Shown: positions 12,509-22,867 of the stretch, piece by piece | How the letters are laid out: each line of letters begins with the position of its first letter | How positions within the stretch are numbered: position 1 is the stretch's first letter | Source of the DNA: Linnemannia schmuckeri | Lineage: Eukaryota > Mortierellomycota > Mortierellomycetes > Mortierellales > Mortierellaceae | Length of the DNA stretch: 64,000 nt | NCBI GenBank assembly: GCA_029449235.1 | Contig: JANATG010000007.1 | Span: 868,001 to 932,000, forward strand | Direction of reading: 5' to 3' | The notes under the pieces: model-generated | Told to the model about the DNA's origin: nothing | The model's database searches: none | The model's input: the letters and a program-made list of their open reading frames with translations, nothing else | Position numbers and translations under genes: made by a program

Positions 12509-14360
12509 ACAATCTAATCAACTTTCAACCTTTAACTTTGAAATCTCTTTCCATTGCCGCCTCGCTATTTTTTTGCCGAATAAACTTGTTTCAAATCTCC
12601 ATGGCTGCCCTGCTCGTGCTCCTTCGCGGGTATGGGCTGTAAAAGCGGAGGGGTACTTGAATTTTTGTTTCTGCCATTGATGGCGCGGATTAATATGTGG
12701 GAAGTACGGCCGCGATGAGTGCTGTCATTTTATTCAACAATCCTGATTTGTTGAGCGAAGGTGAGGACAGGGACAATGCCGCTGATTGTGAGGAATTGTC
12801 ACATCAGCTCCCTTTTTTGTGAAATAGCGTGTAAAATCCTATTTGTCGAAGGGGGGATGGGGACGGGGATGTGGATGGTCTTCATCCACCTACAAACATC
12901 TTAAGAGCCCAAATGGAAGGTCTACTGTCGTTTGAATTGAGTGATCGCTTTCAGAGACCTCCGGCCGGATCTTGAAAGATGAGGGTAATTGACGATGAGT
13001 ATTTAGCGCCAATTGTCGGAATCGGGCAGCGGACAGTTGAAGGCCTTGCTTTGCCAGATGGGGGACGAGCAGGATAACCTTGTGAATCGAGAAGGTTGTG
13101 GTGATGACGACCAGGGACATCATCATCTTTCAGTCAGATCCGATACCCTACGATGTGATGGGTGTCTTCGTTGCCGTTATTCTCGTCACCACCATCAATA
13201 GCACTATTGCTTCCAGCATCGTCATCGCCATTTATTCCCTGTCGTCCTGGTCCTCGATCTCATTCACGTTTTTCGCTTCCATTATCGCCATTATTGTCCA
13301 AATCCAAGGATCAGAAAGAACTGAGTCCTTTTCTTGATCGGATTGGCCTTTTTCATCGTCATTAAGTTCCAATAGGCTATCAAATCAGGGCCCAAAGGGG
13401 ATTCGCTGTTGTCTAAGCTTTTTGGCTCTGGGGCATCGAAGGGATCTTGGTTAGCAATCTAAGGCTTAGGATGGTGCAGAGAGTGCGCTTGATTTTTGAA
13501 GAAATAGAGGACGACGGAGGCGGATTGGGAGAGTCGATCCACTCCATCTCTAAGATTCTGAATCTCCCCGTCCTGTACCTCCATCCGACCAACAAGTTCC
13601 TGAACGATTCCTTTGAACAGGATGACTTTCGGTTACTGAATGTAAGGCTCTGGTCGTTGTCTTTTTTTTTTAAGGATGAGAGCCGGATGAGAAAGGGAGG
13701 GAGATGAATGTTGTTCAGATTTATTATCTTCTTTTTTTTTCTTCTCCATTTTACTGCCTCTCTTTTATCGAGAGAATAGCAAGCATGCACAAGACCATAA
13801 GGCCAAACATGTATATCATGGGACTAACTCGCTTCCACCAAGATATTAGTAGTCTACTTATGAATTCATCACTCCGTATCACCCTTTTTTTTCGAATAAA
13901 ATAACGCGTAATCAAAAACGCGACACTCGATTTTGGTTTCGCCTCTTGTTGTGTATCTCTTTTATGTGTGTGTGTTTTTTTTTTGCTTTAAATCAGGACT
14001 ACTGCATTACCAACACAATTCCTCAATCTTTCCCCCATCCCTCATTCTAGCTTCACACGCGCTTTGAAGTTTCAAGATAATGCATAAATCGTCCCTCCCC
14101 CCTTTCATTGAAATAACGAGGTACTCCAGATGCATGCTGTGTAACTCTTTCTCGGCTGATGAGAAAAACGGGCAGCGGTACAACCTTGTCACTCACTCCC
14201 AGGCGGTCGTCTCGTTGTCTTCAAACCAGCTCTACGCGTGGATGAAAAAAAATAAATAAATGGTTGTCAAATGAAGCTCGCGATGTCCTCCCTTTTTTTG
14301 CTCCAAAACACGGTCGTTCAAAAAAAAAAAAAATGGCATTGCGGAAGAGCAAAAGTTAAT
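12509..14360. other. Intergenic region with possible decayed coding traces
   Basis: There is no intact gene. On the minus strand between about 13650 and 12880, short stretches look protein-like in shifting frames: a heptad-like segment (GRMEVQDGEIQNLRDGV) and later an acidic Asn/Asp/Gly-rich segment, broken by stops and frame changes. From 13650 to 14360 I see only AT-rich DNA and poly-T runs. Confidence 0.4.
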
Positions 14361-14431
14361 TGCGTGGTCCGGGAATCGAACCCGGGTCTACCGCGTGGCA
14401 GGCGGTAATTATACCACTAAACCAACCACGC
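14361..14431 (-). tRNA. tRNA-Gly (anticodon GCC)
   Basis: Read on the minus strand this 71-nt segment folds as a complete cloverleaf. The acceptor stem GCGTGGT/ACCACGC has seven perfect pairs. The anticodon stem ACCGC/GCGGT has five perfect pairs closing the loop CTGCCAC with anticodon GCC. The T arm CCGGG-TTCGATT-CCCGG is canonical, and the internal A and B boxes are present. There is no intron. CCA is not encoded, as expected in eukaryotes. The discriminator base is A. A T-rich terminator would lie to its left. Confidence 0.97.
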
Positions 14432-15048
14432 TTGCTTCGATACGTGCAAGAAATATATTGTACAATTTAGACTAAAAAATTTGATTGTCATCACGTGCAG
14501 GCATATCTACCAATTATGAGCCCCTTAAATAGTGAGAAAATGAGCCCCTTAACTTTACCCACGTTATGGATTATTTCAAATGCTCGAGATGATATCAAAG
14601 TACGTTGACTTTGATGTTTTTTCTACTTCCATATGCCTCCTTTGTACTGTTTGTTAGAGAAATAAAATTGTGTACGAAAAAAAAAAAGTTTTGTTCTCAC
14701 TTTACCACCGCCTGAGGATCCCATGAGTTGCATGACCTCTTTGTATGCTTAAAGCGTTAATCAGGAGCATGTAAAAAATTCACTTTCTTTTTTTGGTGAA
14801 CGATCCTATCACTTTGTCAGCGCGTTTTTTTCAATTGGAAATAAACGACTCTGTCGCACTCAGATCGTTTTTGAACTAGAGCCAAACGTACTCTTTCTGA
14901 CATGGTATGGAAGGGACGATGGTCATATTGTATCCTATCCTTTGTAATGTAGGATGACAGCTTCGGGTTTTGACAGCGCTACCGACGCGAGGTTGTTTTC
15001 GGCGCAATATTTAATATTTACGAAACCTGTTTTTCCTGTGTTCCTGTT
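14432..15048. other. Intergenic region between tRNA-Gly and BUD32
   Basis: No gene is visible. One short direct repeat (ATGAGCCCCTTAA twice, around 14516-14552) lies just beside the tRNA. The right part is the 3' flank of BUD32. Confidence 0.5.
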
Positions 15049-16258
15049 TTAGCCCAACATGCTACGTTTGCGTCCACGCATACGCACTAAATTTCGCAAA
15101 TAAGGAAACAAAAAAGAAACCGTTAGACAAGCTTGTTCTATTCATAAAAAAAAAATGACGGCAAGGATAGTGTGCTTTCGCTCTCTCACCATCCTCCAGC
15201 TTCTTAAGGATCTGCTTGGACGCCTTGCCGCTCTCGCCATATGCTTTCAAGATCTGTTCAAACTATTATTCGCAATAGCAAAGTAGCAAAATATGAAAAT
15301 TAATAAACGTTAGCTATCACATGCATAGCAACTGCCTTGGGCCATTTCCTCACGCACGCATTCAATCTCACGTCCACGTACCATGGCTTCAGTGTTGGGG
15401 TGAGTGCTCGAAAACGCCCTCTCAAGGACATATAAATCCACGGCCTTGTCCTCAACCAACTGACTGACATAACTCAATCCAAAATCAATCAATACCACCG
15501 ACCCACCCGTTTCGCTTCTCATCAACAGGTTTGAAGTCGTCAAATCGCCGTGCACAACATCAATGTTATGCATCAACCCCAAGGCGCGTCCAATCTCCTG
15601 CGCGACTTTTGTTTGTGCGGACTCGGTTTGCCCCTCGGGTGTGACGAGGTACTCCCGGACTGAGTAGCCTTCGATGTATTCCATGTAGATCAGGTAGTTT
15701 TCGGTGTCGACCATGTACACCGTTGGGGTGTCGATCCGTGCCTTCTGACACCTGCTTAGACATCTCGCCTCCTTTTTGTTGTTGTTTTTGTTCGTTGGCA
15801 GTTGGCAGCCGATATCAATACGATGATGCGCGAAAGAGAGATACACAACGTTAGTGGTTTGACTTTTTTACTGACTTGACCAAACAGAAACTCAACTATT
15901 AATGAGGAATGAAAATAAACAAAATAATATACCTGGACGACTCGTCGCGAGGTCAGCTTCTTGTCCAATGTAGGATGGCGATATGCCTTTGTGAACCTCT
16001 CCTTAATAATGGTCTGACGCTGGCAGAATGGCGCCAGATACACCTTCTACTCGTTGGAAGAATAAATTGAATGTTTGAACCATAAGGTCAAGAGGGAAGT
16101 GATTAGGTTATCTTGCTGGCGCATTATTTGCTATTGCGAATGAACAAACAACGGTCCATGTGCTCTGCTCTCCAGGAATAAATGTCGACGAGTTGGTTCT
16201 GAAATGTACACTTTACAGCTTCGGCTCCTTGCTTGATCAGTTGGGCGTTGTGGATCAT
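15049..16258 (-). CDS. BUD32: Bud32/PRPK kinase of the KEOPS (EKC) complex
   Basis: Five exons on the minus strand: 16217-16258, 15933-16046, 15382-15771, 15190-15262 and 15049-15086. All junctions are GT-AG and close in phase, giving 218 residues, close to the compact archaeal/PRPK length. Visible features: LIKQGAEA at the N terminus (atypical ATP loop of the family), the catalytic lysine in TIIKERF, the family run KAYRHPTLDKKLTSRR, HGDLTTSN (catalytic loop, replacing HRD) and IDFG in the metal-binding position. The C terminus ends in a basic tail (RMRGRKRSMLG) as in Bud32 orthologues. The family supports threonylcarbamoylation of tRNA A37 with Kae1, Cgi121 and Pcc1, and telomere maintenance in yeast. 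It lies 209 bp downstream of the nucleoporin gene on the same strand. Confidence 0.95.
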
Positions 16259-16467
16259 GGTCGTCTTTTAGTAACGATGTGAAAGAAGGACTAAGAGTTA
16301 CTTCAAAAGCGTCGCAGCAAATGAACATCAAAATTATTAAGGGTGGGGCGACCCAACTCCAGAGACACGTTTGCAATCTCTTTATTAACGATTGTTTGAT
16401 TGTTGTTTGTGTCAATCCTTTGAAATTATCCATATTGACCATATCGTGCTGCGTTTCTGTCTTCCCA

Positions 16468-18728
16468 TTACGATCGTCCTGTAAACACACCACGGCTGCG
16501 GTAGCTCTCATGTTCCTTGGTGATCTGATTCTGAAGCCTCGAGGCATCCTGGACCTTGGACTGAAGCGATATCGTGCTATCCTCGATCCACTGCAAACTG
16601 GCCAAATGACTGTCCAAGATCTGTACAATCTGGTTGACCTACACATCCCAAACAACAAATAAAGAATATATCATGATGTTAGCAAAATGTTTCTCAAATG
16701 ACACGTCAGGAAAAAAAACAGGCAGAGTAAAACTTACGGGATCGCCGCTTTCGCCTTCGGTCTTGTTGCTGGTCTGGTTGATTTCCTCGATCATGCTGGT
16801 CAGGTTGAGAGACATGTCATCGAGCTGCTTGTTGAGGTTTTCGGCCAAGCTATAGGTCTGCTCGCGCTGCTCATCAACAGGGCGCAAGCCGTTTGCGTTG
16901 ACTCCTGCAGTAGCGGCATCCTTCTCAAACAGCTTTTGCACCTGATCCTCATACATGTCCAGAGTCTTGCTGAGCTCCTGCTGCTGTGAATCAATATAAT
17001 CCAGGTTCTGGTCGATCTTTGCTTGTGTTTCCTCAGTCTCCACGGTCATCTTGTACAGGTTGCTAATCTATATTCGCCCAATACAAATACATGCATTCCG
17101 ACGTCAGTACTCTAATCCCTGACGAACCTGCCTCAAAACACTAATTCATAAAATCGACTTCCAAAAAATCAAACATACCTGGTGGCCGTTTTCAAACAGC
17201 TTGCGATCCCAGTCGGAAACCTTCTTGGCCTGCTCACGGAAAGCCTTGGTATGCTCATCCAATTGTTTCGACCATTGATACAGAATCTCATCCATACTCT
17301 TGTTGCGCAATGCAGATGGTGTAGGGGGTGTGACAGTCTTGGTAGCATCTTCCTGAGGCTTGGTGGTCAATCCTGTCGTAGCTGCAGGTGTTGCAGTGGC
17401 AGCAGGGGCAGTGCTGAGCGAGAATGCAGGTGTTGATGTTGCGGCCGAGGAAGCAGCAGTTGATCCAGTGGTCAAGCCGAAAGCAGGTGCGGCCACAGTT
17501 GTGGTGGCAGCGCTCGAGGCAGCGGGTGCTCCGAATGAAAGAGGCGAAGGTGTAGCAGGCTTTGCTCCAAATGCAGGCGCAGAGAGTCCCGTGGCAGGAG
17601 CTGAAGTAGCGGGGGTACCGAAGGGCGATGATGTGGCGCCAGTAGTTGAAGGCTTCAGTGCAAAAGGAGAGCTAGCTGCTGGTGCTGCACTGGTGTTCAG
17701 AGTAAAGCCACCAACTGCTGGGGCAGAAGTTGCTGGTGCGGTCGATGTACCCGGTGCTCCTCCAAAGAGACCTCCTGTGGGAGTAGCGGGCTTGGGTGCG
17801 CCACCAAAGAGTCCTGATGTTGCAGCTGGAGCGGCGCCTAAAGTGGGAGCAGTCGATGTAGCTCCACCAAACAATCCAGGGGCAGACGTCGCGGCTGAGG
17901 TAGCAGGCGCGCCAAAACCTCCCAATGTAGGCGGCTTAGGTGTGGCTGCTCCAAATGGGCTGGTAGTAGGTGCTGCTCCAAATGGGCTGGTAGTAGGTGC
18001 TGCTCCAAATGGGCTGGTAGTAGGTGCTGCTCCAAAGGGGCTAGGGGCAGCTGCCGAAGTAGCAGGGGTGGTTGTCAAGCCAATTCCAAAGCCTCCTGCG
18101 GTCGAAGCTGGGGCTGCTGTCTGTCCAAAGAGTCCTCCTGCAGTTGGTGCTGGGGCCGAAGCTCCTCCAAAGAGTCCTCCTGCAGGTGCTGCGGTTGGTG
18201 CACCAAACGCATTGGTGGGAGCTGCTGATGCGGCCGCGCCAAATCCACTGCTGGCGGCAGGTGCTGCTCCAAAGGTGGGGGTAGATCCAAACGTAGGGGC
18301 AGCTCCAAATCCTGAGGTGGGGGTCGAAGTTGTTCCAGAGCCGAAACCGAATCCAGCAGAAGGCGCTGCTCCTGCCGGTTTGGCTCCAAAAGGGTTGGCT
18401 CCAGCTGCAGCGCCTCCGAATCCTCCTCCTGCAGCGCCACCAAAACCTGATCCTCCTCCGCCGAATGCTAACATAACAACAGGAATGAAGAGGCGAGTTT
18501 AGCATTGAGTGTCCAAGTTGCTGCATAATGGAGTAAAGGTGCAGTTGAGAGTAGAATAGGGTCCCTTACCACCAAAGCCTTGGTTGCTTGCTATTGATGA
18601 TAGACAAAAATAAAAATAGTAAGCAAAAGGAACAAGGCATTACTCGCACTGTCAAGAGTCCATGGAACGCGTGTTGCCATCGTAAGTGTGCTCTTATTGG
18701 TTGGATGATCTGGTGGCGGCTTACCCAT
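16468..18728 (-). CDS. NSP1: FG nucleoporin Nsp1/Nup62
   Basis: Exons on the minus strand: 18725-18728, 18570-18590, 17179-18467, 16738-17067 and 16468-16638; 604 residues. Residues 1 to about 370 are an FG-repeat domain rich in Ala/Ser/Thr/Pro/Gly with FGA, LFGGA and PFGAAPTTS units, the natively unfolded barrier of the pore channel. The C-terminal 230 residues are the Nsp1_C coiled coil, starting at KSMDEILYQWSKQLDEHTKA and DWDRKLFENG, which in the family assembles with Nup54/Nup57 and Nup58/Nup49 in the central channel. The start codon sits in a 4-nt coding exon (ATGG) and the next exon is 21 nt; both are needed to give MASNQGFGAFGG and both fit in phase. An internal Met start of exon 3 is not used because its ATG lies in intron sequence. 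Confidence 0.93.
17945..18052. repeat. 27-bp tandem repeat in the FG domain
   Basis: Three perfect adjacent 27-bp units (17945-17971, 17972-17998, 17999-18025) and a fourth diverged copy encode repeated nine-residue PFGAAPTTS units of the nucleoporin. Perfect identity at synonymous sites points to recent expansion. Confidence 0.9.
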
Positions 18729-19361
18729 TGTAGTTTATAGGGTAGTAGTGTTCTTGTTGGTGGAGCGTATGTTAGTTTTATCCTTGCTGTCTTCTTTGAG
18801 AGTGTTGTTGAGGAGGGTCAATGACTCTTGCGCGAAGGTGTGTAAGGGGAAAAAGGAAGGAAGGCGCGGTGGAGAGGGAAAGAAAAGAGCGATGTGGCAC
18901 CTCTTTTTCTCTTTATGTGCTTGACAAACACAAAAATAAAAAACGTGATGTAGCAGTCACTTGGATTCAACTTCGCGTTGGTTTGCAAGTGAGAGAAAAT
19001 CCATGATGCTTCTTGAGGACCGAGAGGAGATACTTGACTATCACACCCTACTAAAGACACTCTGATAGCATGAGTAGCTCCACTTCCAGGTCTCAGAGTA
19101 GGGTGAAGCAAGCATGGTGCCAAAAGATATCTCCCTCTGAAGCAAGGACCATAAATCGATACAAAGCGTTTCAAGACCTCAGGCACACCATGCTGACTGA
19201 CAAGTGGCTTGTAATTTCCAATTGACCATCCATACCGTTGACCCCAGAACCCGTAGCCGTCCGTCCCTTTTTTTTTCCTACGCTTAACTTTTCACCACAC
19301 CCCTAGTTCTTTCATCTATACATTCGTCACGAAACTGTCGAATAGGCGGGCATCATCTCTC
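18729..19361. promoter_or_regulatory. Divergent promoter between NSP1 (-) and MDM33 (+)
   Basis: The start codons of the nucleoporin (18728, minus) and of MDM33 (19362, plus) face away from each other across 633 bp with no gene between them. The region therefore holds both promoters. The part next to MDM33 is pyrimidine-rich (around 19264-19320), as in other leaders of this window. I see no strong TATA box. Confidence 0.7.
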
Positions 19362-21491
19362 ATGGCTAGTCCCTTTCGTCTGATTCGCCCTGCAGGAACC
19401 TTGGCCCGGACCCAGGGCTCATCTCTCCTTGGACCCTCTTCCATCCATCAGTCCTCCCTCCACACCTCCTCATTCTCCAACGGTCGCTCCGTCACCTTCA
19501 CATCCTTCGAGGTCAAACGCGCCTTTTCTGTTTCAGCTTTTAGGAACAATAGCAACAGCAGCAACAACAACAGCAATAGTAATTCGTCCAATTCCAAGGA
19601 TATCGTCAACAAGAGGCAGGCACAGCTCGCCGAGGAAGAGAGCGCAAAGAAGCTTGCGGCAGAGGCTGAGAGAAAGCGTTTGGAGGCTCAGGATGCTGCC
19701 CTGAAGGAGATATTGGACAGTGCGGCCGCAGAGAAGAAGAAGCTAGAGGAGGAGGCCCGCAAGATTGCAGAGGAGAAGGCTCGTCAGGCGGCCAAGGAGG
19801 CTGCAGAGGCTGAAGCTGCGCGATTGGCCAAGGCAAAGGCAGACGCCCAGGCGAGAGAGGCTGCAGAACGGGCGGCAGTGGCGGCAGAGAAACGATCAGC
19901 GGAACAACGTCTACAGGCGGAGCGGGCCCAGGCCGCTCGAGCTCAAGCCGAATTCGCAGCAGCACAATCGTCAGCCAGTCGGGAAAGCATTGCAGGATCA
20001 AAGAGTCTTGGCAAGGAGGCGTCATCGGCCAAATCCTCAGCCAGTTCCGACACCAGCTCATTGTACGGCTCGGCTTCGCAGAAGGGAGAATCAGGAACAA
20101 CGGTCGGCGAGGCCGCCTCTACATCTGCGTCTGAATTCAAGGATGACCCACTGGAACAGTTGAGGTCGAGGTTGTTGCCTTACAAGCAGTCCTTATCGTC
20201 GTCGAGCGATCACTTGCGATCCAATGTCTCTGCCAGTCTGAGAGACCTTTCCGACTCGATTAAGAGGAAGGATTACAAGGAGACCATCGCCCAGCTTTCG
20301 GAGCACCTCAACAACTTTACGGGATATAACGCCATTAATGACTTGAAGCACAAGGTCACAACTCATGGTAAGTGGTTTCTTAGAACTACAAGTGAAATCC
20401 TCTTCTTAACCTCACACATTCTCAATATTAACTATGCTATATATTCCGTCTGACTAGGTTCTCAACTGGACGAGGCGCGTATCAAGTTGGCGCAGGCAAA
20501 GCAGGCATACGAGGACGCCATTGGAACTCGCTCGGACACTCAAAAGGCCATAAACGATCTGCTACAGCGCAAGCACCTATGGTCACCCAACGATGTGATC
20601 CGCTTCACGGATCTCTACCGCTCTGAGCATGCTAATGAGCAGGCCGAATTGAAGAGCAAGCAGGAATACAAGCAAGCTGAAGCCAACGTTGAGGAAAAGT
20701 CGCGGAGATTGATGACCATCATCATGGAGCGCTATCACGAGGAGCAGGTGTGGAGCGACAAGATTCGAGCAGCCAGCACATACGGCACTTGGGGTCTTAT
20801 TGGCATGAACATCATGGCCTTTTTGATCGTTCAAGGCTTTGTCGAGCCAAGAAGACGCCGCAAGCAGGTCGAGCGCTATGAGGAGTTGGTCCAGGACTTG
20901 ACGGAGCGTGGTGTTTTACCCGAAAAGACGGCTACTCTGCCATCAGGTGGAGCCACACCTGCTGTTATTGCACAAGTTAATGACTCTACTGATCCTGAGG
21001 GCAACAAAGAGGTCGTCCCGGTTGCTGTTGGAGGAGCATTGCTTGGAGGAGACGACGTGCTTCTTAAGATGATTCAGAGCGCGGAGCGTCAAGAAGAACG
21101 GTTGGATCGCATGGAACATTTGTTGCGTCAGCAGATCCCTGGAGCCTTGGAGACGAATGAATCAGAGAAATCTATCAGCACCGAGAAGGAAGAGACTGAG
21201 GAGGTTGGTGAATTCATTGTTGCAGAGGATGGCACGATCCTCTTTGTGGCGAACGAGAGGGATGCTGGCCTGGTAGATATGGGCGAGTCGTGGGGCGAGG
21301 AGCTGACGAGGGGCTCGATCAGCGAGGGCAGATCAAGTTCAACTGTTATTCATCCGGGCAGTCGGTTCTCCAGAGTTCTGAAGGATGGCGATGTTGAAGT
21401 GGTAGCCACTCGTCGTGACTTTTTGTTGAGCGGGTTGGGCGGAGCCATTATCGGAGGATTGGTGACTCTGGTAGTGATGATGAACCGGTAG
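19362..21491 (+). CDS. MDM33: Mdm33/She9 family mitochondrial inner-membrane protein
   Basis: Exons 19362-20367 and 20458-21491 join in phase 1 across a 90-nt intron; 679 residues. The N terminus is Arg/Ser-rich without acidic residues, as in a mitochondrial targeting peptide. A long Ala/Glu/Lys/Arg coiled coil follows (about residues 90-200). The family block starts at FTGYNAINDLK and continues in exon 2 with LLQRKHLWSPNDVIRFTDLYR, then RYHEEQVWSDKIRAAS. A membrane helix follows (TWGLIGMNIMAFLIVQGF, about 446-464), then EPRRRRKQ. In yeast the protein affects mitochondrial shape and inner-membrane fission. This copy is longer than yeast's because of the extended coiled coil and a 200-residue acidic C-terminal extension ending in a second hydrophobic helix (LLSGLGGAIIGGLVTLVVMM). 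Confidence 0.92.
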
Positions 21492-22237
21492 AACAACCCT
21501 TTTTTCTTTTCATCGTGGAATTAGAACATTTTGACGATAGAAAAACCAGACAAAGAAAAAAAACCCATGTATAGTACTCTCATATATTCCTGTTTATCTA
21601 GGTGACCTCTATGCGTATGAGGCGGACTGGTCCGCGGCGAGCTGCATGGTGAACGAAGGAAGCGAGAGGGTCAAGTGGATTTTTTTTTCTCTTTGAAAAA
21701 AAGTGTGATTTTTCCGCCCATGCTCAGATTCATTCTAGAATATCAAGAGTGCATTAAGAGCACGGTATTTTTGGGCTGCTGACCAAACCCCCCAAAGTCC
21801 ATTTCCCCTTTTTTTCGTTTGTTGTTGCTGTTATCCTTCCCGATGGCGAGTGTATCTTTGTCAGGAGAAGATGCACGGACGGTCAGATATACATGGGTGG
21901 ATAGGACCATGAGGTTTGAGGCGTTTTGTTGTTGTCGAGATGGATAAATGGTTGACAAGAAATGGACCACGATGGCGCAACGGCATGAAGTGAGAGGTTT
22001 AATTGAGTAAGGAAGTAAACAACAAGCAAGCCGTACCATGGCAAAGCAAGAAGACATGAGAGAACAGCTGTTCCAGTATTGAGCGGTGGTGAGGGTGAGT
22101 GTTTTGAACGACAGGGGAGGGTTATTTCGAGAGACAAAAGCAAAGTAAAACGAGGAGAGCAATTGCATTTCGAGCGATGAGCATTGTTCGATGTGTGTGT
22201 GTGCCTGTTGAATAGCAATTCAATTCAAGCGAGCGCG

Positions 22238-22276
<39 letters not shown>

Positions 22277-22867
22277 CTGATTTTTCTTTTTTAGTTTTTA
22301 ATTGAATAATGATAATTGAGGCTGGGTGAGCGGGTGGAACCTTCTGATCTTCCATTTTTCTTTTCTTTTCTCTTTCGCTCTTGTGCCTCTTCGCTTGGGC
22401 TAGGTGACCACACCCCTCGAGACAATTGCATTTTCCGTATTTTTGTCCAGATGAGGGGCACGAACGTGCATTAGCCACTTCTCAGTGGACCATCTTGCCT
22501 TTTCTTTTTTCACCTTTTCTTTTTTCGCCTTTTCTTTTCTTTTCTCTTCTCTTCTTTTTGTTTTGTTTTGTTTTGTTTTATTTTCTTTCTATCTCAAATA
22601 CACACACACGCCCTTCTTTTGTTACGACTCCCCCTCTCCTTCCCTTCCTTCCCTCACTCGCCTTCCCTTCCTTCCCTCACTCGCCATCATCTATCTTTTG
22701 ACTCTTCTCTTCTTTTTTAATCTCTTGTTACGACATTCTTTTACAATCGATTTTTCTCCTGCTCTCCTTTTTTTATCCGTTACCGAATTTCCACCACATT
22801 TTTTTTTCACCACCTTCCTTCTACCCTCCACCCTCACTACCACCTTGACTATCAGATAACCACGGTC
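21492..22867. other. Intergenic region, MDM33 to Ca2+-ATPase
   Basis: No gene is visible. It contains a 36-T run, then a pyrimidine-rich stretch (about 22480-22850) that probably is the core promoter and leader of the Ca2+-ATPase gene. ORFs are low-complexity. Confidence 0.55.
22239..22274. repeat. Poly-T run
   Basis: 36 consecutive T residues in intergenic DNA. Confidence 0.95.

Noticed and set aside
17360..18502. 380-codon plus-strand ORF
   Set aside because: It is the antisense shadow of the FG-repeat exon of NSP1; its Ala/Pro/Val repeats mirror the FG codons.
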